Below, piece after piece: positions 41,739 through 50,197 of a DNA stretch of 64,000 bases; positions within the stretch are counted from its first letter, which is position 1; every line of letters begins with the position of its first letter. The notes under the pieces were generated by a model that was given only the letters and a program-made list of their open reading frames with translations, was not told the DNA's origin and searched no databases. This DNA comes from an uncultured Chloroflexota bacterium (GTDB lineage Bacteria; Chloroflexota; Dehalococcoidia; GIF9; AB-539-J10), in NCBI GenBank assembly GCA_903884455.1, contig CAISEW010000041.1:34086-98085 (forward strand), written 5' to 3'. A program made the translations under genes and the position numbers.

Positions 41739-42803
41739 TTACGGCTGCCAGCTCAAGAAGGGATAGGTCACTCCATTGACGATATTCCAGATGTAGGCGG
41801 GGTTAGTCTGGTTCAGAGCGACTGCGGTTATGTTCCAGCTTGCCCCTGAGAAAGTGGTGATATTCTTCATTTCGGTGGTGGTCTTGCCTGTCCCGCCAGA
41901 TGAAGTAGCTTGTCCGCTGGTTTGGATGTCCCAGAAGGAGGTGCTCACAGTGCCACTATTGTCTCCCACCAGACCGCCAACTGACGAATTGCCAGTCGCG
42001 CTGCCGGTGGAATAGGAGTTGCTCACAGTGCCCGCATTACCTCCCACCAGACCGCCAACCCACTGATAGCCAGTGACGTTGCCGGTGGAATAGGAGTTGT
42101 TCACAGTGCCACTACTAGCTCCCACTAGACCGCCAACACCATAATAGCCAGTGACGTTGCCGGTGGAATAGGAGTTGCTCACAGTGGCGCCGTTACCTCC
42201 CACCAGACCGCCAACATGTCCCTGGCCGGTCACGCTGCCGCTGGAATAGGAGTTGCTCACAGTGCCTCCATTCAATCCCACCAGACCGCCAACCTCAGCG
42301 CTCCCGCCATTAACGTTGCTGCTGGAATAGGAGTTGCTCACAGTACCCACATTCACTCCCACCAGACCGCCAACACTCGAATTGCCAGTCACAGTGACGT
42401 TCACCACGCCGATATCTTCGATGCCCCCTCCCGTATTAACAATACCAAAAAGGCCGACATAATTCTCGTCAGGGCGGTTGCTAAACAGGTCACGTATCTC
42501 GTATTCTTGTCCGTCGAAAGTCCCGGTGAATGTGTTGTTCTGAGTTCCAATTGGCTGCCAACCCTTTCCCCCATTGGCTGTTGGGCTTGCCAGCTCAGTA
42601 TAACCGGCAGTAGTGGAATCGAGGTCGTTCATTAGAGTGTAATTGCCGCCCAAGTTGTTCCTGACGGCATCCAAATCATACCAGGTCCGTATTTCCAGGC
42701 TTCGGGAAGGAAAAAGAGAACAGCCTGCCATCCCGGCAATTAAGGCTACCATAATTAAAAGGATGCTAAGTCTTTTCACGCAACAGTTTAGTTTTTCCAA
42801 CAT
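41739..42803 (-). CDS. Lipoprotein with GLUG repeats
   Basis: A 354-residue exported lipoprotein. Signal with lipobox AGMAGC (Cys about 28), an N-terminal domain (TWYDLDAVRNNLGGNYTLMNDLD...FTGTFDGQEYEI) and about seven GLUG-type repeats (VGGLVGVNVGTVSNSYSSS...VTGYYGVGGLVG) forming a beta-solenoid, then TSFWDIQTSGQATSSGGTGK. Such proteins are surface adhesins or peptidase-associated in other bacteria; the role here is unknown. The first 40 codons resemble those of the RCC1 lipoprotein at 22454-23599, at DNA level too. Confidence 0.85.
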   Translation of the reverse strand: MLEKLNCCVKRLSILLIMVALIAGMAGCSLFPSRSLEIRTWYDLDAVRNNLGGNYTLMNDLDSTTAGYTELASPTANGGKGWQPIGTQNNTFTGTFDGQEYEIRDLFSNRPDENYVGLFGIVNTGGGIEDIGVVNVTVTGNSSVGGLVGVNVGTVSNSYSSSNVNGGSAEVGGLVGLNGGTVSNSYSSGSVTGQGHVGGLVGGNGATVSNSYSTGNVTGYYGVGGLVGASSGTVNNSYSTGNVTGYQWVGGLVGGNAGTVSNSYSTGSATGNSSVGGLVGDNSGTVSTSFWDIQTSGQATSSGGTGKTTTEMKNITTFSGASWNITAVALNQTNPAYIWNIVNGVTYPFLSWQP

Positions 42804-42897
42804 CTCTAGCTTATAGTATTATTATATCACGTCCTACGCAACGTTAAGGGGTTGATTTGGCATGTGCGCCAATTGGGATATCACATCACAGGCGAGT

Positions 42898-43437
42898 CTA
42901 CTTCCCTGGCCGTGTAAAGAGGAACATGAGCAGGGCAGCGATGCTTTTGGCATCGCAGATTTCGCCCGAGGCAATAAGTCGGGGTATCTCATCCGGGGAA
43001 ACGCGGACCAACTCGATATCGTCAGTATCCTCAGCCACGAGACGGGCGGGCACAAGGTCGGTAGCCAAAAAACAATAGAGGTACTCCGTGCCATAGCCCG
43101 GGGTGGCATAAAAGCCCCCCAATTTGTCTATTTTCCGGGGGAAGTAACCAATTTCCTCCTGTAATTCGCGGCGCACAGAGTCAATGGGCTCTTCGCCGGG
43201 GTCAATGCCACCAGCCGGTATTTCCAGAAGAAACCTGTCCACGGCATGGCGGAACTGGCGAACCAGAAGGACATTATCTTGTTCATCAAGGGCCACTACA
43301 GCTATACAATCGCTGTGCTCCACCACCTCTCTAGTAGTCTTTGTGCCGCTAGCTTTCTCCACGGTGTCCACGCGTATATTTACCGCGCGCCCGTGATAAA
43401 TCTGTTGGGTGGCTAACTTCTTTTCCGGCTTCAACAT
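42898..43437 (-). CDS. Nudix hydrolase, ADP-ribose pyrophosphatase type
   Basis: A 179-residue enzyme expected to hydrolyse ADP-ribose to AMP and ribose-5-phosphate. The Nudix box is complete: GGIDPGEEPIDSVRRELQEE followed by IGY. Upstream RQFRHAVDRFLLEIPAG and downstream GGFYATPGYGTEYLYCFLATDL are typical of the NudF group. It is a single gene between the GLUG lipoprotein and a repeat cluster. Confidence 0.9.
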   Translation of the reverse strand: MLKPEKKLATQQIYHGRAVNIRVDTVEKASGTKTTREVVEHSDCIAVVALDEQDNVLLVRQFRHAVDRFLLEIPAGGIDPGEEPIDSVRRELQEEIGYFPRKIDKLGGFYATPGYGTEYLYCFLATDLVPARLVAEDTDDIELVRVSPDEIPRLIASGEICDAKSIAALLMFLFTRPGK

Positions 43438-43498
43438 ACTTTAGTTACATCCACTTGTTCAATAGTTTAGCTTTTTCCGCAAGTTCCATCTTAAAATT

Positions 43499-43650
43499 AG
43501 GGGTCTCTCCTTCGTAACTCCCCTTGCCCCTCTTATCTTAAGAGTGGGAATCTCCCTAACATGGGGATTCTCTTCTTATCCCCTTTAAGATAGGAGGCTC
43601 TCACCTTCAATATCCCCCTTAAGATAAGGGGGAATAAAGGGGGTTATGAA
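43499..43650. repeat. Cluster of CCCCTTAAG...AAGGGG palindromes
   Basis: Three related palindromes in series (CCCCTCTTATCTTAAGAG; TCCCCTTTAAGATAGGA; CCCCCTTAAGATAAGGGGG) followed by AAAGGGGGTTATGAATG. They match the family member at 15536-15575. The spacer has no gene. Confidence 0.7.
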
Positions 43651-43708
43651 TGCTTCTCAACATACTCTTGCTACTTGGCTAAAATGGCATCGCTTTGCCT
43701 GTCGAGCT

Positions 43709-44173
43709 TCAAAGGTGGAGAATAAGAGCTACCTCATCGCAGTCGGGAAACTTGGGACAGCGATAGCATTCCGCCCAGACCTTGTGGGGCAGCTCCGCTT
43801 TGTCAATTAATTGGAAGCCATGTTTTTCAAAAAAAGCCGGCTTACGAACGAGACAAAAAACCCTGGGTATAGCTAATTCCTTAGCCTCTTCCAGACAGGC
43901 CTGGACCAGCGCAGAGCCAACCCTCTGGTTCTGTGCCTGTTCATCGACAGCCAGAGACCTGATTTCAGCTAAATCAACCCAGGTAACGTGCAATGCCGCA
44001 CAAGCGATAACCCGACCTCTTTTCCTGACTACGAAGTAATCTCTAATATCCTCATATATCTCAGATAAGGCGCGAGGCAACACCTCCCCCTTATCAGCAA
44101 AATGACTGATCAGCCGGTGCATAGAGTTAGCATCGCTCACCCTTGCCCTATCAACCTTTATATCAGCTTTCAT
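43709..44173 (-). CDS. GNAT acetyltransferase, short N-acetylglutamate synthase type
   Basis: A 154-residue single-domain acetyltransferase. The acetyl-CoA loop is IRSLAVDEQAQNQRVGSALVQACLEEA. The C-terminal FEKHGFQLIDKAELPHKVWAECYRCPKFPDCDEVALIL is characteristic of the short NAGS enzymes that make N-acetylglutamate for arginine synthesis. No other arg gene is nearby. The start overlaps the nadK stop by 11 bases, so it is the last gene of the hyp-nadK operon. Confidence 0.75.
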   Translation of the reverse strand: MKADIKVDRARVSDANSMHRLISHFADKGEVLPRALSEIYEDIRDYFVVRKRGRVIACAALHVTWVDLAEIRSLAVDEQAQNQRVGSALVQACLEEAKELAIPRVFCLVRKPAFFEKHGFQLIDKAELPHKVWAECYRCPKFPDCDEVALILHL

Positions 44174-44984
44174 TTCTTCTTCCTCCCAGTTTTTGCCACA
44201 GCGAACTATAGAAATAGGTTGGCTCGTGAATTCTTAAGAAGCAAGCTATGTGAGGGCTGAGCTTCACTCTGACATTCTGCCCATCGGATAATGGCAATTC
44301 AACCTGTCCGTCCATGCTAAGTATGACCTTTTCTCTGCGGGCAACCTTCAAATCAACTATGCTCTGCGGAGGCAGCACCAGGGCATGACTCAATCCCAGG
44401 TGGCAGGATATTGGTTGAAGGACGATTTCCCTGGATTGAGGATGAAGAATTGGTCCGCCGGATGCCAGGGAATAGCTGGTGCTCCCGGTAGCGGTGGCTA
44501 CAATTAGGCCATCAGCCCGGTAAGTGGTTATTGCTGTGCCATCAATTTCGGCTTCTATGTTAACCAGGCGAACCGCCACACTTCGTAGGACGACATCATT
44601 TAAGGCATGAAAGCTTTTGTCTTCAACTTGAGCCTCGAGCATGGCCCTTTCCTCAATCCAGCCTTTCCCCTTAAGCAAACCGGGCAAATGAGACAAGACC
44701 TCGTCGCCATCTATCTCCGTGATGAATCCCAGCCTGCCCAGGTTTATACCTAAAATGGGCACCGACAAGGAAGCTACGATTCGAGCAACACGGAGGATAG
44801 TGCCATCTCCGCCAATACTGAGAATTAACTCCGTGCCGGCCATCTGGGATTTAGCTTCATCCTCATCCCTGGTTGAGCATCGCCACGAAGAGACTCCCCG
44901 AGAGGATAGAAACTCTTCCAGTTTCTTAGCTAAGTCTCGGGCTTTCTCACGTAGAGGGTGATATAGAATACCAATACGCTTCAC
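44163..44984 (-). CDS. nadK: NAD kinase
   Basis: A 273-residue ATP/polyphosphate-NAD kinase that makes NADP. Motifs: ILSIGGDGTILRVAR (GGDG), INLGRLGFITEI, the LNDVVL strand, and DGLIVATATGSTSYSLASGGPI. Encoded 45 bases after hypE on the same strand and overlapping the NAGS-like gene, suggesting one operon. Confidence 0.94.
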   Translation of the reverse strand: MKRIGILYHPLREKARDLAKKLEEFLSSRGVSSWRCSTRDEDEAKSQMAGTELILSIGGDGTILRVARIVASLSVPILGINLGRLGFITEIDGDEVLSHLPGLLKGKGWIEERAMLEAQVEDKSFHALNDVVLRSVAVRLVNIEAEIDGTAITTYRADGLIVATATGSTSYSLASGGPILHPQSREIVLQPISCHLGLSHALVLPPQSIVDLKVARREKVILSMDGQVELPLSDGQNVRVKLSPHIACFLRIHEPTYFYSSLWQKLGGRRNES

Positions 44985-45029
44985 AGGTGAACGAAGTGTA
45001 GCACTGGCGAATTCTGGCTGTCAAACCAT

Positions 45030-46034
45030 CTAGCAGATACGGGGGAGCAATTCCCCGGATAGCATATCCACGATTCGGGAGGGGCCGAGCTTTGTTTTCA
45101 TTATTACCTTTCCCGGGTGCTCCTTGGTTACTTCGCCGATGATGGCAGCATCTCTGCCATAGCGATTTTTTCTCATTCGGGCAAGAATCTTATCAGCATC
45201 GGCGGGGTCGACTATGGCTACCAGCTTGCCTTCGTTGGCCACATAAATGGGGTCCAGTCCCAGGAGCTCGCAGGCAGCTTTAACCTCTTCCTTCACTGGT
45301 ATCTTTGCCTCCTCTACCACAATGCCCACCTTCGATTGCCGGGCCAATTCGTTGAGCGTGGTGGCTAGCCCACCCCTGGTTGGGTCACGCATACAATGAA
45401 TCCTGGAGGAGATATCCAGCATCTGAGACACTAATTTATTCAATGGAGCGCAGTCGCTTTTCAAAGTCATGGAGAACTTTAATCCTTCGCGCTGACTCAT
45501 TATAGCTATACCGTGGTCACCAATGGTGCCGCTCAGCAGGACCTTATCCCCGGCTCTGGCGTTAGCTCCTGAGATATCAACTCCGGGAGAAATTATCCCT
45601 ACTCCCGATGTGGTGAGAAACAACTTGTCAGCTTGTCCTCGATTTACCACCTTGGTATCCCCAGCGATTATACTTACCTCGGCTTCTTCAACAGCTTTCT
45701 TGATTGATTGCACTATCCGCTCAAGCTCACTTAAGAGAAAGCCTTCTTCTATGATTGCCGAGAGACTCAAATATAGAGGCTTGGCTCCATTCATAGCTAA
45801 GTCGTTCACCGTGCCGCAAACGGCTAGCTTGCCGATATCACCGCCGGGGAAAAAGATGGGATTTACTACGTAGCCATCGGTAGTGAAAGCCAGTCGCCCG
45901 CTGGCTTCGAAAATAGCTGAGTCATCTAATTTATTCAATGCCGGATTAGCCAGGAAGGGCAGGAATTTTTTCTCCACCAGCTCGTGGCTCAATTTGCCAC
46001 CACTGCCATGTGCTAAAAGAATGCTGTCATCCAT
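45030..46034 (-). CDS. hypE: Hydrogenase maturation protein HypE
   Basis: A 334-residue PurM-like ATPase that dehydrates the carbamoyl group placed on its C-terminal Cys by HypF to form cyanide. The N-terminus ILLAHGSGGKLSHELVEKKFLP, the core DDSAIFEASGRLAFTTDGYVVNPIFFPGGDIGKLAVCGTVNDLAMNGAKP and the diagnostic C-terminus LLPRIC are all present. It follows hypD by 20 bases. Confidence 0.96.
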   Translation of the reverse strand: MDDSILLAHGSGGKLSHELVEKKFLPFLANPALNKLDDSAIFEASGRLAFTTDGYVVNPIFFPGGDIGKLAVCGTVNDLAMNGAKPLYLSLSAIIEEGFLLSELERIVQSIKKAVEEAEVSIIAGDTKVVNRGQADKLFLTTSGVGIISPGVDISGANARAGDKVLLSGTIGDHGIAIMSQREGLKFSMTLKSDCAPLNKLVSQMLDISSRIHCMRDPTRGGLATTLNELARQSKVGIVVEEAKIPVKEEVKAACELLGLDPIYVANEGKLVAIVDPADADKILARMRKNRYGRDAAIIGEVTKEHPGKVIMKTKLGPSRIVDMLSGELLPRIC

Positions 46035-46054
46035 GAGCCTGCTCTATATCTACC

Positions 46055-47158
46055 CTAAAAGTCTTGCAAATTTTCAGGAATCCCGTATTGATAATAGGCG
46101 GCGCAGGCGCCTTCACTGGAGACCATGCAGGGACCGACAGGGCTTTCCGGCGTGCAGGCCTTTCCAAATAGTTTGCACTCCAGCGGTGTCGCTGCGCCGC
46201 GGATTACGTCCCCGCACCGGCATCCCTTAGGCTCCCGTGGTGGTCTCAGGCTCACTGAAAAGGCCTTGTCGGCATCAAATTGCTCGTATTTTTTTCTAAT
46301 TTTCAAGCCGCTTTGAGGGACAATTCCAATCCCCCGCCAGTTAGCTTCACCAATCTTAAAAATATCCTCCATCAGTTGACGGGCTTTTCTATTTCCCTCG
46401 GGCTTTACTCCCCGGGGGTAAGCTATCTCCACTTTGGGCTCGCCCTTTTCAATTTGTTCCACCAGCTTATCTATGCATAACAAGATATCCAGTGGTTCAA
46501 ATCCCGAGATGACACAGGCCACTCCATAATCCCTGGGGATGAATTCATAGGGATGAGAACCAATTATAACACTGACATGTCCGGGACAAACGATGCCGTC
46601 CAGCTTTACTTCGCCTGAGTCGAGCAGCGCTTTCATCACCGGCGGGGTCAGCTTATTAAGGGATAGAACGTAGAAGTTTTCTATTTTCTCCTGTTGTGCC
46701 TTAAGTATAGAAGCAGCTATAGTGGGCGCAGTGGTCTCAAAGCCGATGCCGATGAAGATGACTGATTTCACCGGGTTGGCTTTGGCTATCTCTACAGCGT
46801 CTGTAGTGGAATATACTATTCGGACATCTGCTCCCTCAGCTTTTGCCTTTTGCAGGCTCGAGTAGCTGCCGGGAACTCTTATCATGTCCCCAAAAGTAGT
46901 GATGATAACGTCGGGCAGGTGTGCCAGGGCGATGGCCTTGTCCAGGTCAGCAGTGGCTGTAACACAGACAGGGCAGCCCGGCCCTGATTTCATTTCCACC
47001 GTTTTGGGAACTAACTGGCGAATTCCATATCGCAATATGGCATGCGTGTGCCCACCGCAAAATTCCATTACTCTTATCGTTTTGGTGGAGCGCTGAGCAA
47101 TTTTGCGTGCCAGTCCCCTGGCTAGCTTGCTGTCTTGATACTCGTCAATGAACTTCAC
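46055..47158 (-). CDS. hypD: Hydrogenase maturation protein HypD
   Basis: A 367-residue Fe-S protein that assembles the Fe(CN)2CO unit with HypC. Conserved CGGHTHAI, GPGCPVCVT, FEPLDIL, CRCGDVIRG and the C-terminal Cys-rich stretch are visible. The start overlaps the hypC stop by 14 bases. Confidence 0.96.
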   Translation of the reverse strand: MKFIDEYQDSKLARGLARKIAQRSTKTIRVMEFCGGHTHAILRYGIRQLVPKTVEMKSGPGCPVCVTATADLDKAIALAHLPDVIITTFGDMIRVPGSYSSLQKAKAEGADVRIVYSTTDAVEIAKANPVKSVIFIGIGFETTAPTIAASILKAQQEKIENFYVLSLNKLTPPVMKALLDSGEVKLDGIVCPGHVSVIIGSHPYEFIPRDYGVACVISGFEPLDILLCIDKLVEQIEKGEPKVEIAYPRGVKPEGNRKARQLMEDIFKIGEANWRGIGIVPQSGLKIRKKYEQFDADKAFSVSLRPPREPKGCRCGDVIRGAATPLECKLFGKACTPESPVGPCMVSSEGACAAYYQYGIPENLQDF

Positions 47159-47372
47159 TTAGACTTGCTATCTCTTCCAGGAGCTTCAGTGTCTCCTCGG
47201 CTTCGGCTTCATCTATAACGCCTATGGCATATCCCGTATGAAGCAATACGTAATCCCCCACCTTGGCCTCCGGAGTAAAGACAATGCTAACTCGACGCCT
47301 CACCCCGGCGATTTCTGTTTCAGCCTCATCCCCGTCTATGGAAACAATCCTTACTGGTATTGCTAAACACAT
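47145..47372 (-). CDS. hypC: Hydrogenase maturation chaperone HypC
   Basis: 75 residues from ATG 47372. The start was chosen because HypC must begin Met-Cys (MCLAIPVRIV), the Cys being the iron ligand; the frame is open 13 codons further upstream. DYVLLHTGYAIGVID is the family pattern. First gene of hypC-hypD-hypE-nadK-NAGS. hypA and hypB are not in the window. Confidence 0.94.
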   Translation of the reverse strand: MCLAIPVRIVSIDGDEAETEIAGVRRRVSIVFTPEAKVGDYVLLHTGYAIGVIDEAEAEETLKLLEEIASLSEVH

Positions 47373-47658
47373 GGCTTCCCGTATTTTAGCTAAAATCTGC
47401 CTGTGATACAATCACTCGTTTAACAAGTAGGTCTCTTTCCACGATATATCCATAGGTGGTGTTCCTCTTTAGCTTTCTGACAAACCTCTGTTATGGAAGG
47501 AATACCGGCTCTTCTCAACCAGTTTTCCAGAAATTTATTAGAAATCTGGTAATAATCTCTTGGCGCAAACGCTGGACATAGGTTGACAGCGTGAGATACG
47601 GGTGGCAAAATGTTGGGTAAAGTTAGAATCTATAGAAAATCTCTGAAGGAGGTGTCAA

Positions 47659-48156
47659 ATGAAAGGACCATTGATATTGGCCATCTTAGCAACAGTGTTG
47701 GCTATTGTAGCTCTAGTTCTGGCTGTTGTCTTGCCTGGGGCACAAGGGCCAGTCGGACCAGCCGGGCTAGCCGGGCTAGCCGGAGCAACCGGATCTGCGG
47801 GGCCACAAGGGCCAGCCGGAGCAACCGGATCTGTGGGGCCACAAGGACCAGCCGGATCTAGCATGATTGTAGCCATGGGCAGGGTTACTAGGACCGGGAG
47901 TATTGGGGCATCATTAAACGTTTCATCGGTTACTTGGAATAACGCCAGTGAACGGTGGGAAATTGCACTCGATGGTATAAATTATTTGGATTCGCAATAC
48001 GTAACAGTCGTTAGTGCCGTATTTAGGACCGGTGTTAGTGGATATGCTAACCATGATAGTGTAAGTGGCAAGCTATTGGTAAAGATATTCGATGCAGACG
48101 GGACTCCAATTCAGGAAGGTTTCAGCTTCGTCGTTTTCAACGTGACTGCATCGTAG
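47659..48156 (+). CDS. Membrane-anchored protein with short collagen-like region
   Basis: 165 residues. N-terminal hydrophobic helix ([20 protein letters not shown]), then about fifteen Gly-X-Y triplets ([16 protein letters not shown]...[10 protein letters not shown]), then a C-terminal domain of about 95 residues, beta-rich ([20 protein letters not shown]...[21 protein letters not shown]). It predicts a trimeric stalk presenting a head domain at the cell surface. The collagen DNA is internally repetitive and probably length-variable. Start ATG 47659 after AAGGAGGTG. Confidence 0.75.
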   Translation: MKGPLILAILATVLAIVALVLAVVLPGAQGPVGPAGLAGLAGATGSAGPQGPAGATGSVGPQGPAGSSMIVAMGRVTRTGSIGASLNVSSVTWNNASERWEIALDGINYLDSQYVTVVSAVFRTGVSGYANHDSVSGKLLVKIFDADGTPIQEGFSFVVFNVTAS

Positions 48157-48379
48157 CCACTTGTTGTCCATTATGACGTTCTGTTCAGAGCTGTTCAGGC
48201 TCTGCTTTAGCTCGGCTAATTGACACTGCTTTAATCGTGAAGGAAAGGATTCCTTCACGCCTCCAAAGCACCTTTGTAGTTGCCTGGTTTATCAGACCTC
48301 CGCCGTTATTGCGAGTCCCGATAAATCAGGACTCGCGATGACAACTGAACAATTGCTAAACACATTAAAAGACATCGTA

Positions 48380-48408
48380 TTGACGCTAGTTAGGTATTGT
48401 GCTATTTT
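48380..48408 (+). promoter_or_regulatory. ilvD promoter
   Basis: TTGACG (48380-48385), 17-base spacer, TATTTT (48403-48408), upstream of the leader and the ilv operon. Confidence 0.6.
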
Positions 48409-48440
48409 ATGCGACATAATTCCTTTGAGGGAGCATAGGT

Positions 48441-48518
48441 TAAATCAACCCCAAAAAGTCTGACCTTAATTTACCGGGGTCTCCACGAAAACTGTAAGAT
48501 TTTCATTGGGTGGGTTAA
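48441..48518 (+). promoter_or_regulatory. Two-hairpin leader directly before ilvD
   Basis: Homologous to the hypF leader: ACCCC (48448-48452) with GGGGT (48476-48480), then a second hairpin of the form CCACGAAAA...AAGATTTTCATTGG and GGGTT just before the ATG, which could instead pair with AACCC. No Shine-Dalgarno sequence lies between hairpin and ATG. Confidence 0.6.
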
Positions 48519-50186
48519 ATGAGAAGCGACATGGTGAAGAAGGGAATCGAGCGGGCGCCTCACCGGGCGCTGCTGCGGGCTGTCGGTTGCACTTCAGATG
48601 ACTGGGATAAGCCATTTATCGGAGTAATCAATAGCTTTAGCGAGATTGTCCCCGGGCACATCCATTTACAAACAATGGCTAAGGCGGTGAAAAAAGGGAT
48701 TCGCAGCCGGGGCGGGGTGCCTTTTGAGGTCAACACCATAGCTGTTTGCGATGGTATCGCTATGAACCATTCGGGAATGAAATACAGCTTGCCCAGCCGG
48801 GAGCTCATTGCTGACTCGGTGGAAATCCTGGCCCAGGCCCATGCCTTCGATGGCCTGGTATTTATCCCTAATTGCGACAAGGTCGTGCCGGGGATGCTGA
48901 TGGCCGCAATCAGGCTTAATTTACCCTGTGTCTTTGTGAGTGGCGGGCCCATGCTGGCCGGAAAGTTTGTCCGGGGAGACGCTACCAGGTCCGTTGACCT
49001 TATTACGGTCTTTCAAGCTGTAGGCAAAGTAGCTAAAGGCAAGATGACCGAGGCTGAGTTGCAGGAACTGGAGATGGTCGCCTGTCCTGGGTATGGGAGC
49101 TGTGCCGGCATGTTCACCGCCAATACTATGAATTGTCTCAGCGAAGCTTTGGGGATGGCTTTGCCGGGTAATGGCACAATACTCGCAGTGGAAGCACGGC
49201 GCAGGCAGTTGGCCTATAAAGCCGGGCAGCAAGTCATGGAAGCGCTGGCTAGAGATATTCGGCCAAGAGATGTTATCACCAGGGACTCTCTTTATAATGC
49301 TTTTGCCGTGGACATGGCCCTGGGTGGCAGTACAAATTCCGTATTGCATCTTGCCGCCATAGCTCACGAGGCTGGGATAGATTTTCCCTTGTCCCTGATA
49401 AACGAGATTAGTGACTCTGTTCCTAATATCTGCAAAATAAGCCCGGCCAGCGATTATCATATTGAGGACCTGGACTTAGCCGGTGGCATTCCTGCGATAA
49501 TGCACGAGCTATCGGGATTGTTGAAGCTTGAGGCGAACACTATTTTGGGCAAGCCATTAGGTGACATAGCCAAGAAAGCCAAAGTCAAAAATAGAAAGGT
49601 AATCCACCCCCTGTCACAGCCGTATGCCTCTACCGGAGGCATTAGCATATTATTTGGCAATTTGGCGCCTGATGGCAGTGTAGTAAAGAGCGCTGCAGTA
49701 GCTCCTGAAATGTTGGTTCATCGAGGTCCAGCGAGAGTTTTCGATAGTGAGGAGGAAGCTACGGCGGCGATAATGAAAAGCGAATTTAAATCAGGCGAGG
49801 TAATTGTCATCCGCTATGAAGGCCCCAAGGGAGGGCCAGGAATGCGAGAGATGCTAGCAGCCACCTCCCTCCTCAGCGGTATGGGTATGGATAAAAAGGT
49901 AGCTCTTATTACAGATGGACGCTTTTCCGGAGGCACGCGAGGAGCAGCCATTGGTCATGTCTCTCCCGAGGCGGCAGAGAGAGGTCCGATAGCGGCTTTG
50001 CGGAATGGCGATATGATTAAGATAAACATACCTGACCACAAATTGGAAGTGGAATTAAGCCAAAAAGAGCTAAAACAACGGTTGGCTTCATTGCCTGCCT
50101 TTGAACCCAAGATTAAAACTGGCTATCTCAAGAGGTATAGTGATAAAGTAAGCTCAGCCAGCACTGGGGCGGTGTTTGCTGGATAA
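48519..50186 (+). CDS. ilvD: Dihydroxy-acid dehydratase
   Basis: A 555-residue Fe-S enzyme, third common step of valine/isoleucine synthesis. Cluster and active-site motifs: [70 protein letters not shown]. First gene of ilvD-ilvB-ilvH-ilvC; start codon directly behind the structured leader. Confidence 0.97.
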   Translation: MRSDMVKKGIERAPHRALLRAVGCTSDDWDKPFIGVINSFSEIVPGHIHLQTMAKAVKKGIRSRGGVPFEVNTIAVCDGIAMNHSGMKYSLPSRELIADSVEILAQAHAFDGLVFIPNCDKVVPGMLMAAIRLNLPCVFVSGGPMLAGKFVRGDATRSVDLITVFQAVGKVAKGKMTEAELQELEMVACPGYGSCAGMFTANTMNCLSEALGMALPGNGTILAVEARRRQLAYKAGQQVMEALARDIRPRDVITRDSLYNAFAVDMALGGSTNSVLHLAAIAHEAGIDFPLSLINEISDSVPNICKISPASDYHIEDLDLAGGIPAIMHELSGLLKLEANTILGKPLGDIAKKAKVKNRKVIHPLSQPYASTGGISILFGNLAPDGSVVKSAAVAPEMLVHRGPARVFDSEEEATAAIMKSEFKSGEVIVIRYEGPKGGPGMREMLAATSLLSGMGMDKKVALITDGRFSGGTRGAAIGHVSPEAAERGPIAALRNGDMIKINIPDHKLEVELSQKELKQRLASLPAFEPKIKTGYLKRYSDKVSSASTGAVFAG

Positions 50187-50197
50187 GGAGCTATTCT

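Larger units (their letters stand above)
48157..48518. other. Spacer with hairpin, palindrome, ilvD promoter and leader
   Basis: No gene. A perfect 9-bp hairpin CGTGAAGGA / TCCTTCACG at 48236-48259 may end the collagen-like transcript. A palindromic repeat with inner hairpin GTCCCGATAAATCAGGAC lies at about 48306-48341. The ilvD promoter and structured leader follow. Confidence 0.65.

Noticed and set aside
47420-47608. Minus-strand reading frame of 62 codons upstream of hypC
   Set aside because: No ribosome site, no recognisable motif, and part of it overlaps the repeat-like TAATAATCTC element also seen near 53570.
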